Shown: positions 23,244-34,854 of the stretch, in pieces
Position numbering within the stretch: position 1 is the stretch's first letter
Layout of the letters: the number at the start of each line of letters is the position of its first letter
Origin: Filobasidium wieringae
Lineage: Eukaryota > Basidiomycota > Tremellomycetes > Filobasidiales > Filobasidiaceae
Length of the DNA stretch: 64,000 nt
Reading direction: 5' to 3'
NCBI GenBank assembly: GCA_001600055.1
Contig: BCIV01000003.1
Location: forward strand, 501,162 to 565,161
Program-made: the position numbers and the translations under genes
Notes under the pieces: model-generated
Database searches by the model: none
The model's input: only the letters and a program-made list of their open reading frames with translations
What the model was told of the DNA's origin: nothing

Positions 23244-25966
23244 ATGCCTTCCTCCAGTGGACCGAAATCGCCCTCTAGGTAGGGAAACAGCTTAGCTCTC
23301 GAATCAAGGTGCTTGTTCTGATGCGATCACCCTTTGACTAGCGAGAGGCGGGAGCCTTCGAACCTAGTCGACATAAATGCTCAGCTCTATGCTCAAGGAA
23401 TTACTAAGGCTAACTTGAAGTTGGACGGATTGAGCTCAAAACATAAGGATAACGTTATCAGGATTTTGCAAGGGCTACTGCAGAAGCGTACTGTCAGTTT
23501 TCGTAAAGTCGGTTAACTCTTTCAGTGTTCTGAACAAGCCTCAACTCAACAGGAGGATCTAGGAAGAACCGAGGCAATCACTACTGCTCATCGAGTGTTA
23601 TCTTACGACCACGAACGCCTATGTGGGATGCACAAGAAGCTAAAGACTCGAGTAATAGTAGCGGAGAAGGAAAAGGAAGCTACTAAAGCTCAGATGTCGT
23701 GAGTAGAACACAAACTTTCAACACATGATCTGTAGCTGAGTAGTTGTAACTCAGGGATGTGACGACAAAGCTCCAGAGAGAACAGACGGCACACAAGTTG
23801 ACTAAGGATGAGGCACAGAAAGCTCGAAACGCTTTGGCATTTGTTCGAGTGCAAGCTCAAGTAAGTGATTATTGAGTATTGCCAAGTCTTAATTCTTTAG
23901 ACTGATATGACTGTGCCATGGACTAGCATGACTCCAAGAAACGAGACGCTCAACTAGAGAGGACAATGCAACAGTGGCAGAAGCTTTCGAACGAGAATGC
24001 CAGAGTTTCAACGGCTGCTTCTCGAGGAGGGATGCTACTATTAAACCCCTTAGACCCGGTGCAGCAGATTCCTAGGGCAGTCAGTATACGTTCCTCTTGG
24101 AGATTATTGGTACAGAGCCTGTGCTGACGACCATCACTATCAATTGCTCTACACCAGGACTCGTTTTGGGACCCGGCTATCAACGAGCTGAATCAGAGCA
24201 TCATTAGCTTACAAGAGGAGTGTGAAGCGTTTAGGCATGTCACTCTATCGGCTGCCAATCAGCTTCAAACTATCTTGGCTGTCGCCAACGGAAGCTCGGT
24301 ACGTTTTCTGAACGCAATCAGTGGAAGTGTCAGTCAACTGACAATCATGCCTTTTTGAATCCGATAGGAGCCTATCCGCTTGACCCCTTCGGCATTCTTC
24401 AGCACTCAGCAGTCTCTCAACGCGTCTCAGCTTTCATCCTCTACTTCTCACCCTCTTTCGGCCGATAACCGCCTGCGCGATCTGCTGTCAAAACTGAAGA
24501 ACAAGGTTGAGTCGGAAGTGAACGAAAAGAGGGAGACCGCTACGCTTTATCAAAGCGAACTTAACTTGGAGACTCTGGAGGGAGAAAGGGTAGAGAGAGT
24601 CAAAGAGCTGATGAAGTCGAGGATGCAAGACCTCGAGAGGCAACTTTGTGAGTAGGCATATACCTATCTAATCTGGCTTGAAATTTCGATCTAAACATCT
24701 ATTGCATCAATTAGCCGACAGCCGGGATGCAGCTAAGGAGGCCCAAGAGCTTTTGTTGGAATACGCGAAAGCGGATGGGAAACCATTGCCTCAGCTGAAA
24801 CAAGTAACTTCGAAACTCGCGGATGTCGAACTGGAAGACAAGGTTATGGAGGAGCCAGATGCAAAAGTCGAGGCGGTTTCCGAGTGAGTTTTGAAAGTGT
24901 AATGTTGGTCCGTTTGCTGAACTATTCGTAACGTATGAACGACAGAGAGGAGCGAGCAGAGCTAGAGATCGAGAAAGAGGTAGTAGAGGCGGAAAAGAAC
25001 AGGATGACTGCTGGACTAGTTCGTCTTGCGCAAGAGCGAGCGGTCTTTGAAGCCGAGCGAGCAGCATACCTGGAGGATAAAAGAGCTAGAGAATTGGAAG
25101 AGCTTTTGAGAGAGCCTTCAAGGCGTTCCGTTGGATCCACTTCCACGTCATCTGCCGAAGCGTCTGCAAGTGAAGCGTCGGCCACGACGACGTCGAGTGC
25201 TTCCGCTGTCCCTTCGACGCCTCCCCGCCGTTCCGCTTCCTTGTCTAGCGAATCGAGGGAAGACGCAACCAATCAATACCCTCCCACGTCCGCTCACCGG
25301 ATATTAACGCCCACGCGACCGGCTCATCTCCTCAAGGCCGTGCCCTCGATCTCATCTCCTTTGGCCGGAGGTTTGCGAATGGATGCCTCACCTGGTAAAA
25401 ACGCCTCGCCCGCGCTCAGAAAACGCGCGCGGAAAGGACCTGCCACGCCTTTGGCAAGGTACGTGTCGCATAAGATTGTAGCGGAAAAGCTTGCTTCTGC
25501 CAAGAAGGCTCGAAAGTTGAAATTTGACGTCGAGGAGGTGGTTGAAGGAGATGGAGACGAAGACCAAGTCTTTGGAAGCGCGTCGCCTCCCCGCTCAACG
25601 GCAGCAGAACCGGCTTCATCGCTGGAGAACGAGCCCATACCTCCCAAGCCGATCCAATCGATCCAAAGATTGCCAGCGCTCGGTAACAGTACAAAGGACA
25701 ATGCGCCTGCCCGGACGCGGCCGACTGTATTGCCTGCCAAGGACCGACTTGCTACGATCAAGGCGGCAGCGACGAGAACGAGAGTCACCTCGCCTTCGAA
25801 GGCTCCGCGACCGCCGCCTGCCGCTCGAGGATACATGAGCGCTACCTCGTCGTCAGGGCACAAGGAAGGATTGTTGAAGAGTGCACCTGTCGTGAGAAAG
25901 CTCGAGATAGGTCAGGCATCGGGTATGGGTCCTGCGATGGCGAGGAAAAAGGCGGGAGTACGATGA
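23244..25966 (+). CDS. SSX2IP/Msd1-like coiled-coil protein (ADIP domain)
   Basis: Nine exons: 23244-23278, 23342-23492, 23553-23698, 23755-23860, 23927-24079, 24158-24298, 24368-24647, 24715-24883, 24946-25966; 733 residues. The N-terminal ~150 residues match the afadin/alpha-actinin-binding (ADIP) pattern: 'DINAQLYAQGI', 'VIRILQGLLQKR', a long heptad helix, then 'VRVQAQHDSKKRDAQLERT'. Two more coiled coils follow, at roughly 260-370 and 400-460. The C-terminal ~280 residues are basic, Ser/Pro/Ala-rich with many SP/TP sites, suited to microtubule binding. In fission yeast the family member Msd1 anchors microtubule minus ends at the spindle pole body; that role here is inference. No symbol is given because orthology rests only on domain pattern. 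Confidence 0.75.
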
Positions 25967-26144
25967 TTTGGTTCGAGGATGACGCACGACGAGTTTGATT
26001 TCGCTTCTACCTATGTACATCTTTTCCATCTACACTACATGACATGTATGTATGCATATATATAATCTTGCCTTTCCCAAGTCCAGGTTCGGATGGCTCA
26101 AAGTCGAATTAGAGCGCACGGAATTGTTCGCTCCCATCGATCGT

Positions 26145-29100
26145 TCAAGATTGCAAGACGAGCGCTTCTTGTTCTCGTACTCCGACAAACTCGTCGAACC
26201 ACTTGAACACTTCGGTGTGCCAACGCAGAGAGTTCTGCGGGTTAAGGACCCAATGGTTCTCCTTGGCAAAGTAGAGCAATCGGGAGGGGATCCCTCTTCT
26301 CTGACAAGCGGTGAAAGCCGCGATACCTTGAGAATCAGGGATCCTGAAGTCTGTAAGAGCGGCCGGTTCGGGTCGGGTGAGCATGAAGACGCGGGGAGCG
26401 TTTGAAGAGGGATCCGAGCTGACCTTGACCTCCGTGAATGACGAGCATAGGGGTCTTCCAATTCCCGACGAAGTTCATGGGGTTGAAGCTGTGACGCGTG
26501 GAGAGGTGTGGATCGGACGAGTCAAGGTCCCGCGGACGAGCAGATCATGGGCCGACTCTGCGAGCTTACTTTTCGTACTGCGACCTATCTTCCCAAGGGG
26601 TCAATCCGCCCGCGGACCTAGGAGCGCGATGGAGGGGGTATCAGCTGATCATTCCACGGACGGCAAGACGACGAATCCCGAACCGTTCCCTCACCTTTCA
26701 GAGAAATAGACCTGTTCCGTCGAGTAATACATCGAATGGACATCTACAAACGACCCGCCCTGCTCAGTCCACCCTGCATCCTCTCCTCCTCGCCGGGGGC
26801 CGGGGGAAACGACTCACCGAAGACCCCATCGTGATTGACAAACGCCCTGAACCTGGTCTCTCCATCGTTATGCCCCTGTAACCAATTGACCATGTNCCCC
26901 CCGAAACTCCCACCGGCAGCGACGAGCCGGTCCCGATCCACCTCCGGGTGAGCGTGGAGGACGTGCTCGAGCCCGGCCAAGAGGTCGCGGTACGGTTTAC
27001 CGCCCCAGTCGTTCTTGGGCGTATCGATCGAGTCTGTGAATCGTTGACCGTACCCCGTGCTCCCGTGGGGGTTTATGGCGATCGTTACGTACCCTAAGGA
27101 CGTAGGGAGGAGGGGGAGGGGTGAGCGTCGAGATGGGTCTGGATCGTGGATGATAGACGTGGACTGACCTTGTGCAGCAAACACGCCGGGGTTCCAACGA
27201 GTACTCCAAGCGTCCTCCCAAGCGGCCTGTCAAAGAGAAGATCGTTCCCTCGCATCCCCAATCAGCCCGGCATGTCCCCTCCCTCGGCTCTTGAAAAAGC
27301 AAAAGAAGGAAGCAACCTCACCTGAGGCCCACCATGGATCAACAACACCGCCGGCCACCTGCCCTTCTCCCCCCTCCTAAACCCGGGCGGCTTCAGCATC
27401 CAACCCATCACTTGCTCCCCCGAGGCCCCGGCGAACCAGAACGATTCGGGCGAGGGGAGGAGTTTACCTTGCAGCCCTTTCGAGGCCCAGTGGGTTATCC
27501 GGGTTAGGGAAGCGAGGGGGAGTTTGTCCCCGTCTGGAGGGTGGGTGTTGCCGTCCTTTGCGCGGGGTTGGGAGGGGGAGGGGAGACGGAGGATATGGTC
27601 CTCGTTAGGTCTCGTCATCGAGTTCAACGTCACCAAGAAAGACTCCCCCTCTTCGCTCGCACTCGCGCTGGTACTGCCACTGCCATTTCCCAGCGCAAGG
27701 AAAGAGACGGTCGACCCGTTGAAGAGGAGCGGAGTGGGGAGGTGATTAGGATGAGTGAGGTGGTAAGGCAACGCGCTGCCTTGATCTTCCGCGATGAGGT
27801 AGAGGGAATGACCGTCACGTGCCCACTGTGTGAGTCATGAGTTAGGGGGTTGATTCGTTTAGGTTAAAGGCGATGTGATGCGATGTGCGTCTGGCGGGAG
27901 ACTTACGGATACGCTAGAAGGACTTCGATCCCATCTACACGCGCGACGATTTCAATTTCAATTTCAAAACCGATCCGAGGCGACCTGAAACTCGCGTTCG
28001 GGACTCACCGACCGGTCCACCCTTCCCTCTTCCTCTTCCCCAAATCGTACACCACGATATCGTTCTTATCCGCCTCCTTGCCATCCTCGTTCATCTCCAA
28101 CCAGACCACCTTGCGTCCCGTCGGATCGAAAGAGACGCTGGTCACCGCGCCTCTCGAGCCTGAAGTCAGTTGGAGCGGTTCCTCGTCCGTCGGCGGGGAG
28201 GAGAATTGGAGCCCGGTATAGGGGTATGAACCTGCCCGGCTCGTGGTGGAAGGTTCCAAGTGCACGTTTGTCACGTAAACATGTCGACGCGTATGAAACG
28301 CATCGTCGAGCTGTCCATCTTTCACACTGACGACGACGGAGATCCGGTCGACCGAGTTGGTGTGGAGATCGTAGTCCGCCTTGCCGATCGGCTGCATGTG
28401 GGAATAGATCGCGCTCGAGTTGAACGGGGCGAGGTGATCCGGTTGGCGCGTGGAGGAAGGGGAGAGGTCGACGAGGGTGAGGAACAGTTGATGCACCTTT
28501 CCTGGGTTCCTCCACGTGTCCCATTCGCTGGCAGCCGGGGGGGGAGATCAGCGCTCACAGCCTAGCAAGGATGACGGCGATGACGGCGATAACTCACCGA
28601 ATATACGTCTCATCCCAGACCTCACCCTCGTCCTCCCTTCCCTCCCATTCCCGATCCAACCGTTCCGTATCCTCGATCGACCCGGACTTCCAAACGTGAC
28701 CGGAGAACGCCAACACTCCCGTCCGAGCGTGGGCGTGGGCGTGGGCGTGGGCGCTGGCGTCCTTCCCTTTCGAAGAGCGAGCTGGGAGGGGTTTGAACTT
28801 GAGCCCAGTGGGGGGGACGGGGAAGGTACGTACCCGACGAGCGCGTTCGGGAGAGTGTGAGTGGGGGAGGGGGAGCGACCATAATTCCGCCTGACCATCG
28901 GTCGTGTTCAAATACCCGACGGTCCTCTCGTCCAACCAGATCGGTTCCGAGATAGCGGTCGTGTTGTCCGACCGGACGAGCTCGAGCGGGGTGGACTCGG
29001 CTTGCGTTCCCTTGTTCTTGGGGCCAGGGTTCAGATCGATCAGGTACAAACTCGTCGTCCCCCGCCTCGTTTCGAAATCGTGCACCGTGACGAGGGAGAC

Positions 29101-29259
29101 GGCCTGCGTACCGAGTTCGTTGGGGATGGCAGGGGCGGGACGGGGGAGGGAGAGCATCTCTTTGGGGGAAAGGAGGTGCTGCTTGTGCTTGTCATCCTTC
29201 GCTTGGACCGCGGTCGAAGCGGCCAGGACGAGCGATCCCAAGGAAAAGAGACGTTTCAT
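26145..29259 (-). CDS. DPP5: Secreted dipeptidyl-peptidase V (S9 family)
   Basis: Secreted serine peptidase that releases dipeptides. Exons: 29259-28598, 28527-28009, 27934-27907, 27825-27322, 27226-27169, 27093-26818, 26743-26695, 26617-26570, 26488-26424, 26350-26145; 804 residues. A signal peptide follows 'MKRLFSLGSLVLAAS'. A beta-propeller region leads to the alpha/beta-hydrolase domain: 'AVLLIHGGPQ', 'INPHGSTGYGQ', nucleophile 'GGSFGG', Asp in 'IHGGQDFRIP', His in 'KENHWV'. An N at position 26896 falls in the codon right after GGSFGG (NAC, Tyr in the family), so the residue is reported as unknown. A GTGGGC repeat at 28729-28752 encodes an Ala-His run. The gene is markedly GC-rich. Divergent from Y14. 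Confidence 0.94.
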
Positions 29260-29611
29260 ATTGATCGAGAACGTGGCTACGCTGTTGTTGTACCTGAAAG
29301 CAAGTCCAGCTCGGGTGACTAACAACGACGATCAATCTTCCGAGTCTGAGCGTGGAACTAGCGAGCGAGTGTTTGGATTATGTAGGCATAGGAAACAGAA
29401 TGAACATGGTGATCATCGGAGAAGAGCGATACCGCATGACTCACCGTCCGTCTTGTACACGTCATATATTCTCGAGCTTATCAAACAACCCCCCCCCTCG
29501 ATAGTCATCTTGGAACGGGACAAACGAAACAACGTTCTCGACTTTACATTGTATAACCTCCCTTCCTCAACGACCTTGACAGCAACGACGACAGCGACGA
29601 CAGAGACAAAC
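29260..29611. promoter_or_regulatory. Divergent promoter region DPP5/Y14
   Basis: 352 bp between divergent start codons. No specific element recognised. A long plus-strand ORF running through here (28904-29731) is antisense to DPP5 and is not considered a gene. Confidence 0.5.
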
Positions 29612-30537
29612 ATGGCCGACGTCGATATGAACGATACATCCTCAGCAGACGTGAGGAGGAAAGGACGTGGGTTCGGTACGTCCCCGCCCTCCCGCTGGGT
29701 TTCACCATCTCATTCCCATTCCCAAAACTGACCGTCTCACACACGATACGACCTCACTTAGGAACGGGAGAGACGGACTATGAATCCGTACCTATGGCCG
29801 TAGAGTCGGTCTCTAGCAGTACGGCCGCTCGGTGTGAGTCCCCCTCCCCCCCTCATCCCTCTGCTAAGCTCTAGTCGCTCGTCCGTCCGTGACTGAACCC
29901 TTCCTCCCTCTTCCCTCCTTCCCACCCCGCCCTCTTTGCTTCCGAATCGAACGCAGCCGTAGAAGGCTGGATAATCATCATCACCAACATCCACGAAGAG
30001 GCGTCGGAAGAAGACCTCACAGAGTCGTTCGCCGATTACGGAAAGGTCATGAACCTGCATTTGAACTTGGACAGACGGACTGGGTATGTCAAGGTCAGTC
30101 TTGCGTCGTACGCGGGGGTTTTGTGATCCCTTTTTTTTGGGGGGGCAAGGGGGGGGGTGCTGATTGATATTGGGGGTTCGATCAGGGATACGCACTGATA
30201 GAATACGCTCAACGGGAGGAAGCGGAGAAGGCGATCGGGGCGATGGACGGGCAAGAGTTGTTGGGTCAGCAAGTCAGGTGGTACGTCTCGTCTCGCTCTC
30301 TCTCTCGCTCTCGCCCCTTTTTCCTTGTTTTCCTTACCTACGCTTTCCCTCTTCTCCTCACACCCTTTTGTCCCCCCCCTTCTCTCACGACCCCAACCCA
30401 CCCCCACGCTCAACAGCGAATTCGCCTTCAACCGTCCACCAGCGGGGTACAACGCCCGCGATGCCCGAGCGGCGGGAAGGGGTGGGAGAGAGGGTCAGGG
30501 GAGGAAGAGGAGCGTCAGTCCTCAGGCTAGGGTTTAG
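29612..30537 (+). CDS. Y14: Exon-junction complex RNA-binding protein Y14 (RBM8A)
   Basis: Partner of Mago in the exon-junction complex, deposited upstream of spliced junctions. Exons: 29612-29675, 29762-29833, 29957-30093, 30186-30280, 30417-30537; 162 residues, the normal size. The RRM starts with the Y14 hallmark '[22 protein letters not shown]'-type block (VEGW plus HEEA) and contains RNP1-like 'RTGYVKGYALIEY'. An acidic N-terminus (MADVDMND) and an Arg/Gly/Ser tail flank it. Its presence fits the very intron-rich genes around it. Confidence 0.95.
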
Positions 30538-31187
30538 GCGCGGGGGGGCGGGTTAGGGCTTCGGGGCATGGGATGGGGGGGGCGAGGGGATGTAATGCGT
30601 TCGGCGGTGATGAGTTATGCGATTGGGATCTTCGCTCGGTTGACGAAGGATGATTGAACGGCTGGTTTGAATGGAGGAGGACCATACGGACATTGGATCG
30701 TTTTCCAGCGGCTCAATCTATCAGCTCGAAGATCAAACTTGAAACGCTCAAGAGCGGCTATAGAGTACGACCGCGATCTGAGATATTAACCGTCAGTATG
30801 ACATGAACCATATCACCTTGATCAGCCTGGACGTGGATGATCATTAGAGCCATCCATCTCAATCAATCACCACTGAAGGTCGTTCGGAGCTCTGACCATC
30901 CCCGCGTCCGGATAACAATCCGATCCCATCAGATTCCTGGTTAGTCTGGAAGGATCATCCTATCTGAAGCTACCCCTCCTGCGTTTCAGACGCAACGTCG
31001 GATTCGCCAGATCGATACCTTTTGCTCGACTGTCCACTACACAAGTCAGGTCACGGTGCAGCCTTCCCTGTCGTATTGCACATCCGATCTGAAACGCTGG
31101 GAGGTGATGGAGCAGGTACATGCGGGTATATGGGTGTGGGAATGATACAAGTCGAGGTACAGGTCATGGCCACGTTCGGTTCGAGCT
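30538..31187. other. Intergenic between convergent Y14 and FRA10AC1 homologue
   Basis: 650 bp of 3' flanks; G-rich just after Y14. A 76-codon ORF at 31022-31252 has no recognisable feature and overlaps the end of the FRA10AC1 homologue antisense. Confidence 0.5.
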
Positions 31188-32066
31188 TCAAGATCGTTCT
31201 CGTCGACGATCCCGTACTCTGTCGGGACTACGACTCTGACTTTGTATCCTGACCTTCCGACCGTTCTCCCCCTCTTCCTCCCTCTTTTGCGGACTTTTCG
31301 ATCGTCTCCTCTTCTCCACAGGGCTAGTCTCTATCCCTTCAGTCCGCCCAGGCTTGTAGAGTAACTTCCTTTCACACCTCCCACAGACCCGTACTTTCAC
31401 AAGCGCCATCTTCCCCACCCCCCCTTCCTCGTACCCAAACGGCAACTCGAACGCTTTCAACCCTGGCATCCTCGCCCCTTCTTCGACCAGGTGGAGAGGC
31501 AGGGAGAGGTGGTAAGGGCATCGAAGAGAGGCACAGGTGGATTCTCCGATCCCGTTTATCACTTCGGGAGCGGTGCGCCATCGGAGAGCAAGACGTTGAG
31601 ATTTATAGTGTTTCAGGTCGATACTGTTTGGTAGAGGATTAGGGATTGATGAGCGCGACCGGTCGTCGATGAGATGACTGCAAGAGAGACGGGGCTCACA
31701 GAGCGTATTCTTTGAACAACTTTGATTCGTAGGCACGAGCGATCTTCTCCTCCCAACTGACTGTCTTTGGGTCTTCTCCTTCCCTTATGAATCTGGCCGT
31801 ACAAGTTGAATCAGTACAAGTGGTTTACCACAACAATACCGGATTACAGAACTCGCTCACCTCAGATTTTCTTTGAGAAGATCAAACTCTGTCTTTCCCC
31901 TGATTTTCTGTACATCCCCAGTCGACCCATAACTCTGACCGAATTGTTTCTCTCGTTGATAAGCTGTCAATCCGTTCAGGTTGTTTCGGGCCGTGTGAGG
32001 GAGATGAGAGGTACTGGGACTGGCATGTGAACGACTGAGGTGAAGTTTAGGGGGGAAGGCTGACAT
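31188..32066 (-). CDS. FRA10AC1 family protein (spliceosome-associated)
   Basis: Exons 32066-31861, 31792-31700 and 31623-31188; 244 residues. Matches the FRA10AC1 family: 'LTAYQREKQF', 'KTEFDLLKENLRF', 'SWEEKIARAYESKLFKEYAL', 'LALRWRTAPEVI', a C-rich block ending 'RVCGRCERKL', and a basic RS-rich tail (RRRSKSPQKR). Human FRA10AC1 is a nuclear protein found with late spliceosomes; the role here is inferred from the family. The conserved Cys pairs (CASLRC and CGRC) are present, suggesting zinc binding. Junctions close in phase 2 at both introns. Confidence 0.9.
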
Positions 32067-32275
32067 TGCTGAGCTTGGAAGCTTTGGAAGTGAAGGATGC
32101 GTCGACTGTGAACGATGAGATGAGAGTGATATTCCTGGAAATGAGGTCGAATATGTCGATGAATTTGCATCCGGATGAGCTTCCGTTTCGTCATTTGAGC
32201 TCGTTGGATTCGCTAATCTTAGCGTTCGACCTCAATTGGAACCTCTGCAATTCTGCAACCCCAGCGACCACAGCG

Positions 32276-33820
32276 ATGTACAACCAGAGACAGATATATC
32301 TTCTCCTGGTATTGGCAACCCTGGGAGTGGCTCTGCTTCTCTACCGCCTCGCAGCTGTAGGCGCAAGATCACCTAAAGCCGTTCCAACAAGGGGGTACCC
32401 GGTTCATGATCGGAAACCCGCTTTGAAACATGGGAGACAAGTATGGACCCAGAGGGTGGTCGCCGTCGGAGATCTTCATGGTGGTATGTCGGTCTGCGTC
32501 GTGGCGGGTTCAGGTGCTCTGAGCTGATGGCAACCTTGCTTTCAGACTTACCGAACGCTCAAAGGGTACTACGTATGGCTGGAGTGATAGATGAGCAAGC
32601 AGCATGGGTTGGTGGAGAGACGACGTTGGTACAGACGGGTGATATAGTTGACAGGTAAGCTGTATCATTGTCTCGGTCCCTCGCACCCGGAAGCTCATGA
32701 TGGACTGGACGCAGAGGAACGGATACGATCGCTCTATACAAAATGATGCAAAGTCTCCGTTCCCAGGCTTCATCACAAGGCGGTCGCGTAGTCTCCGTCC
32801 TCGGCAGTGAGTCTTCATGGTCAATTATACTGAAATTGCTGCATCGTCCTCATTGTCCTGGCCGAACAGATCACGAGATGATGAACGCTCTTGGAGATTG
32901 GCGGTACGTCACTCAAGAGGATATCAAGACGTTCGGAAGTATACGAGCCAGACAGGACGCTTTATCTGAAGACGGTTGGTTGGGACAAGAATGGATAGCC
33001 AAGTGAGTCTTACTGGTCGACAATCTCGTCTTGATATTCTCGCTCATCTGGACCGTGCGTTTTGATAGTTATACCGTCACGGCCAAAGTGCCCATCTCTC
33101 CTTACGACTCGCCCTCCCACTACCTAGCCTTCTCCCACGGCTCTCTCTCCCCCGCTCTATCCATCCTCACTCCTTTCCCTAATCGACCAAACTCGATCGG
33201 TCATTCCCTCCTCACAAAAGCCCTCACCAAACCGATGCCTTTACCCTACCCTCCTAACCCTTACCCGGGGATGCCCAGGGGAGTGGAAGAGGACGAACAA
33301 ACGCTTTATGGGCAGGAAGGCGTGCTTTGGTGGAGAGGACTCGCTACGGAAGATGACGAGGGCAAGGTGTGTAAATGGGCTGGAGAATTGAAGGAAAAGT
33401 TAGGGGTCAGACGGATGATCGGAGGTCGGTCGTTTTCCATTTCGATCCGTTCCTTGTGGCAAAAATGGACAAGACTGATCGAGGGGGTCGTTACTTGCAG
33501 GACATACGCCTAATTTCGAAAAGATCGTCCATCGTTGTAAAGGCGACGTGATCATCATCGATACAGGCATCAGTAAAGCTTATGGCGGAGTCCTTTCCGC
33601 CCTAGAAATCACTTATGATCTCTACGAAGCTCCTTCGTTTAGAGATCTCTCTGTCGAGGATCAGAGGCAAGAGGTGATGGAGCTTGAGAAGGAGAGGACG
33701 ACCAGGGAGTTTGTGGAAGTGGAGACTGTCGTGGCTCTTTACCCTAGGGGAAGGGTGGAGTTGGACAGGAGAGAAGCGGTCGTCAAGTTCGATACATCTA
33801 GGCCGGCCGTTGTATACTGA
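32276..33820 (+). CDS. Shewanella-like calcineurin-type phosphatase
   Basis: Metallophosphoesterase with an N-terminal signal anchor. Exons: 32276-32483, 32546-32654, 32715-32806, 32870-33002, 33069-33424, 33501-33820; 405 residues. Metal-site motifs in order: 'GDLHG' (junction of exons 1 and 2), 'TGDIVDRG', 'GNHEMMN', a late His in 'SHGSLSP', and 'GGHTPNFE', then 'IIIDTGIS'. This order and the spacing of a large insert between GNHE and GGHTP are those of Shewanella-like protein phosphatases found in fungi and plants. Residues 1-25 (MYNQRQIYLLLVLATLGVAL...) form one hydrophobic segment, so the enzyme probably faces the secretory lumen. Substrate unknown. Confidence 0.92.
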
Positions 33821-34083
33821 TCATGATCGATCGAATAGTATGAACCCGGTGATGCCGCCGTTTGACGCTCGCTTTCTCACTGCAAGAAAATGAACTATTC
33901 GATAGTACCGACAGGTCACACCCTACGCTCACAGCCAGCCAGCTCTCTTCCCGATAGTATCGGTTACGATTCCGCCCCACCAAGTCCAAGGTCACAGGCA
34001 ACTTACCTCGAACCCACACATCTTTTCCTATATCTTTTTAGGAAAGATATATCATCACTTCCAGTCTTCAACTCGTTGATCAT

Positions 34084-34551
34084 ATGTCTTCTCCTTCCTC
34101 ATCCTCTCACTCATACTCCGTAGTACCGTCGCTTATATTACTTCTCTCTTCAACTCAGATGCATGTGGCCACCTGTTGCAAGCTCTTGACCATGTACCTG
34201 GTCACCCTCATGGCCGGGTTAGCCATGTTCTTTGGTATTGGTCAACAGGTACACTCGGTCTCGGTCTTGGGATCGGTCTTGGTCTCGCACTCGGTCTTGG
34301 CCTCGGTCTCCTCAGTCTCGGTCTTGCACTCGGTCTCGGTCTCAGAGTTCGACTTCCCATGTCCTCTCCTGGTGTGGCAATGGACGCACTATGGGTCGGA
34401 GGCTTGGTTTCACCAGAGGATGTACGGGGATCCCGCTCCAGAATGTCCCCGCCCCTATCCACCAGGCCCTCGGTACCCTCAGTCTGGCCTCGTTTGCCCT
34501 GTCAAGGTCTCTGCTCCGGTCCCGGTCCCTGCTGCCCCCGAAAGGGTTTAA
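34084..34551 (+). CDS. Doubtful hypothetical protein over a TCGGTC repeat
   Basis: A continuous 155-codon frame from an ATG preceded by a pyrimidine-rich leader. It contains a hydrophobic segment ('YLVTLMAGLAMFFGIG') and a Val/Ser repeat encoded by the TCGGTC repeat at 34254-34343, then a Pro-rich end. All three forward frames are open across the repeat, so the frame is not certain; the repeat could lie in an intron (GTACAC at 34249, CTCAG at 34340-34344). No family recognised. The rest, 34552-34854, shows nothing I can support, and a longer plus ORF (34176-34961) runs antisense through RUB1 and was rejected. Confidence 0.3.
   Translation: MSSPSSSSHSYSVVPSLILLLSSTQMHVATCCKLLTMYLVTLMAGLAMFFGIGQQVHSVSVLGSVLVSHSVLASVSSVSVLHSVSVSEFDFPCPLLVWQWTHYGSEAWFHQRMYGDPAPECPRPYPPGPRYPQSGLVCPVKVSAPVPVPAAPERV
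34254..34343. repeat. Imperfect TCGGTC/TCGGTCT repeat
   Basis: About 90 bp of imperfect hexamer repeats (TCGGTC, TTGGTC, TCGCAC variants). In the three forward frames it reads as Val-Ser, Gly-Leu and Arg-Ser runs. It sits between the phosphatase gene and RUB1. Confidence 0.8.
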
Positions 34552-34854
34552 ACCAAGACTTGGTCAGTGAGTACGGCAACGAAAACAACAGCGGGAGCGG
34601 AAAGAAGAGTGAGAGTCAGAAGCTCTTTTGTCCTACTTTCACGATGACCTTGTCGGTCGTGAGCCAGGAACCTCCGGTTCACAATCTGAAGTCGAGCTCG
34701 ACAACGCCACATCCGGACCGCTATCCGACTTTCGTGGCGAGCTTTCTCAAATCCGGTGTATGTATACATACGTGCATAAGTACATGCATACGATCTTGTT
34801 TCAGGCCGAACTCTCTCTTGTCCGTATCTTCCTCGAAAATTGTAGAGCCCGTTC

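Noticed and set aside
22829..23278. 149-codon plus-strand ORF before the MSD1-like gene
   Set aside because: No domain, odd composition, and its end overlaps the real first exon of the MSD1-like gene in a different frame.
28904..29731. 275-codon plus-strand ORF
   Set aside because: Antisense to the first DPP5 exon and running in the wrong frame through the Y14 start; typical shadow in GC-rich coding DNA.
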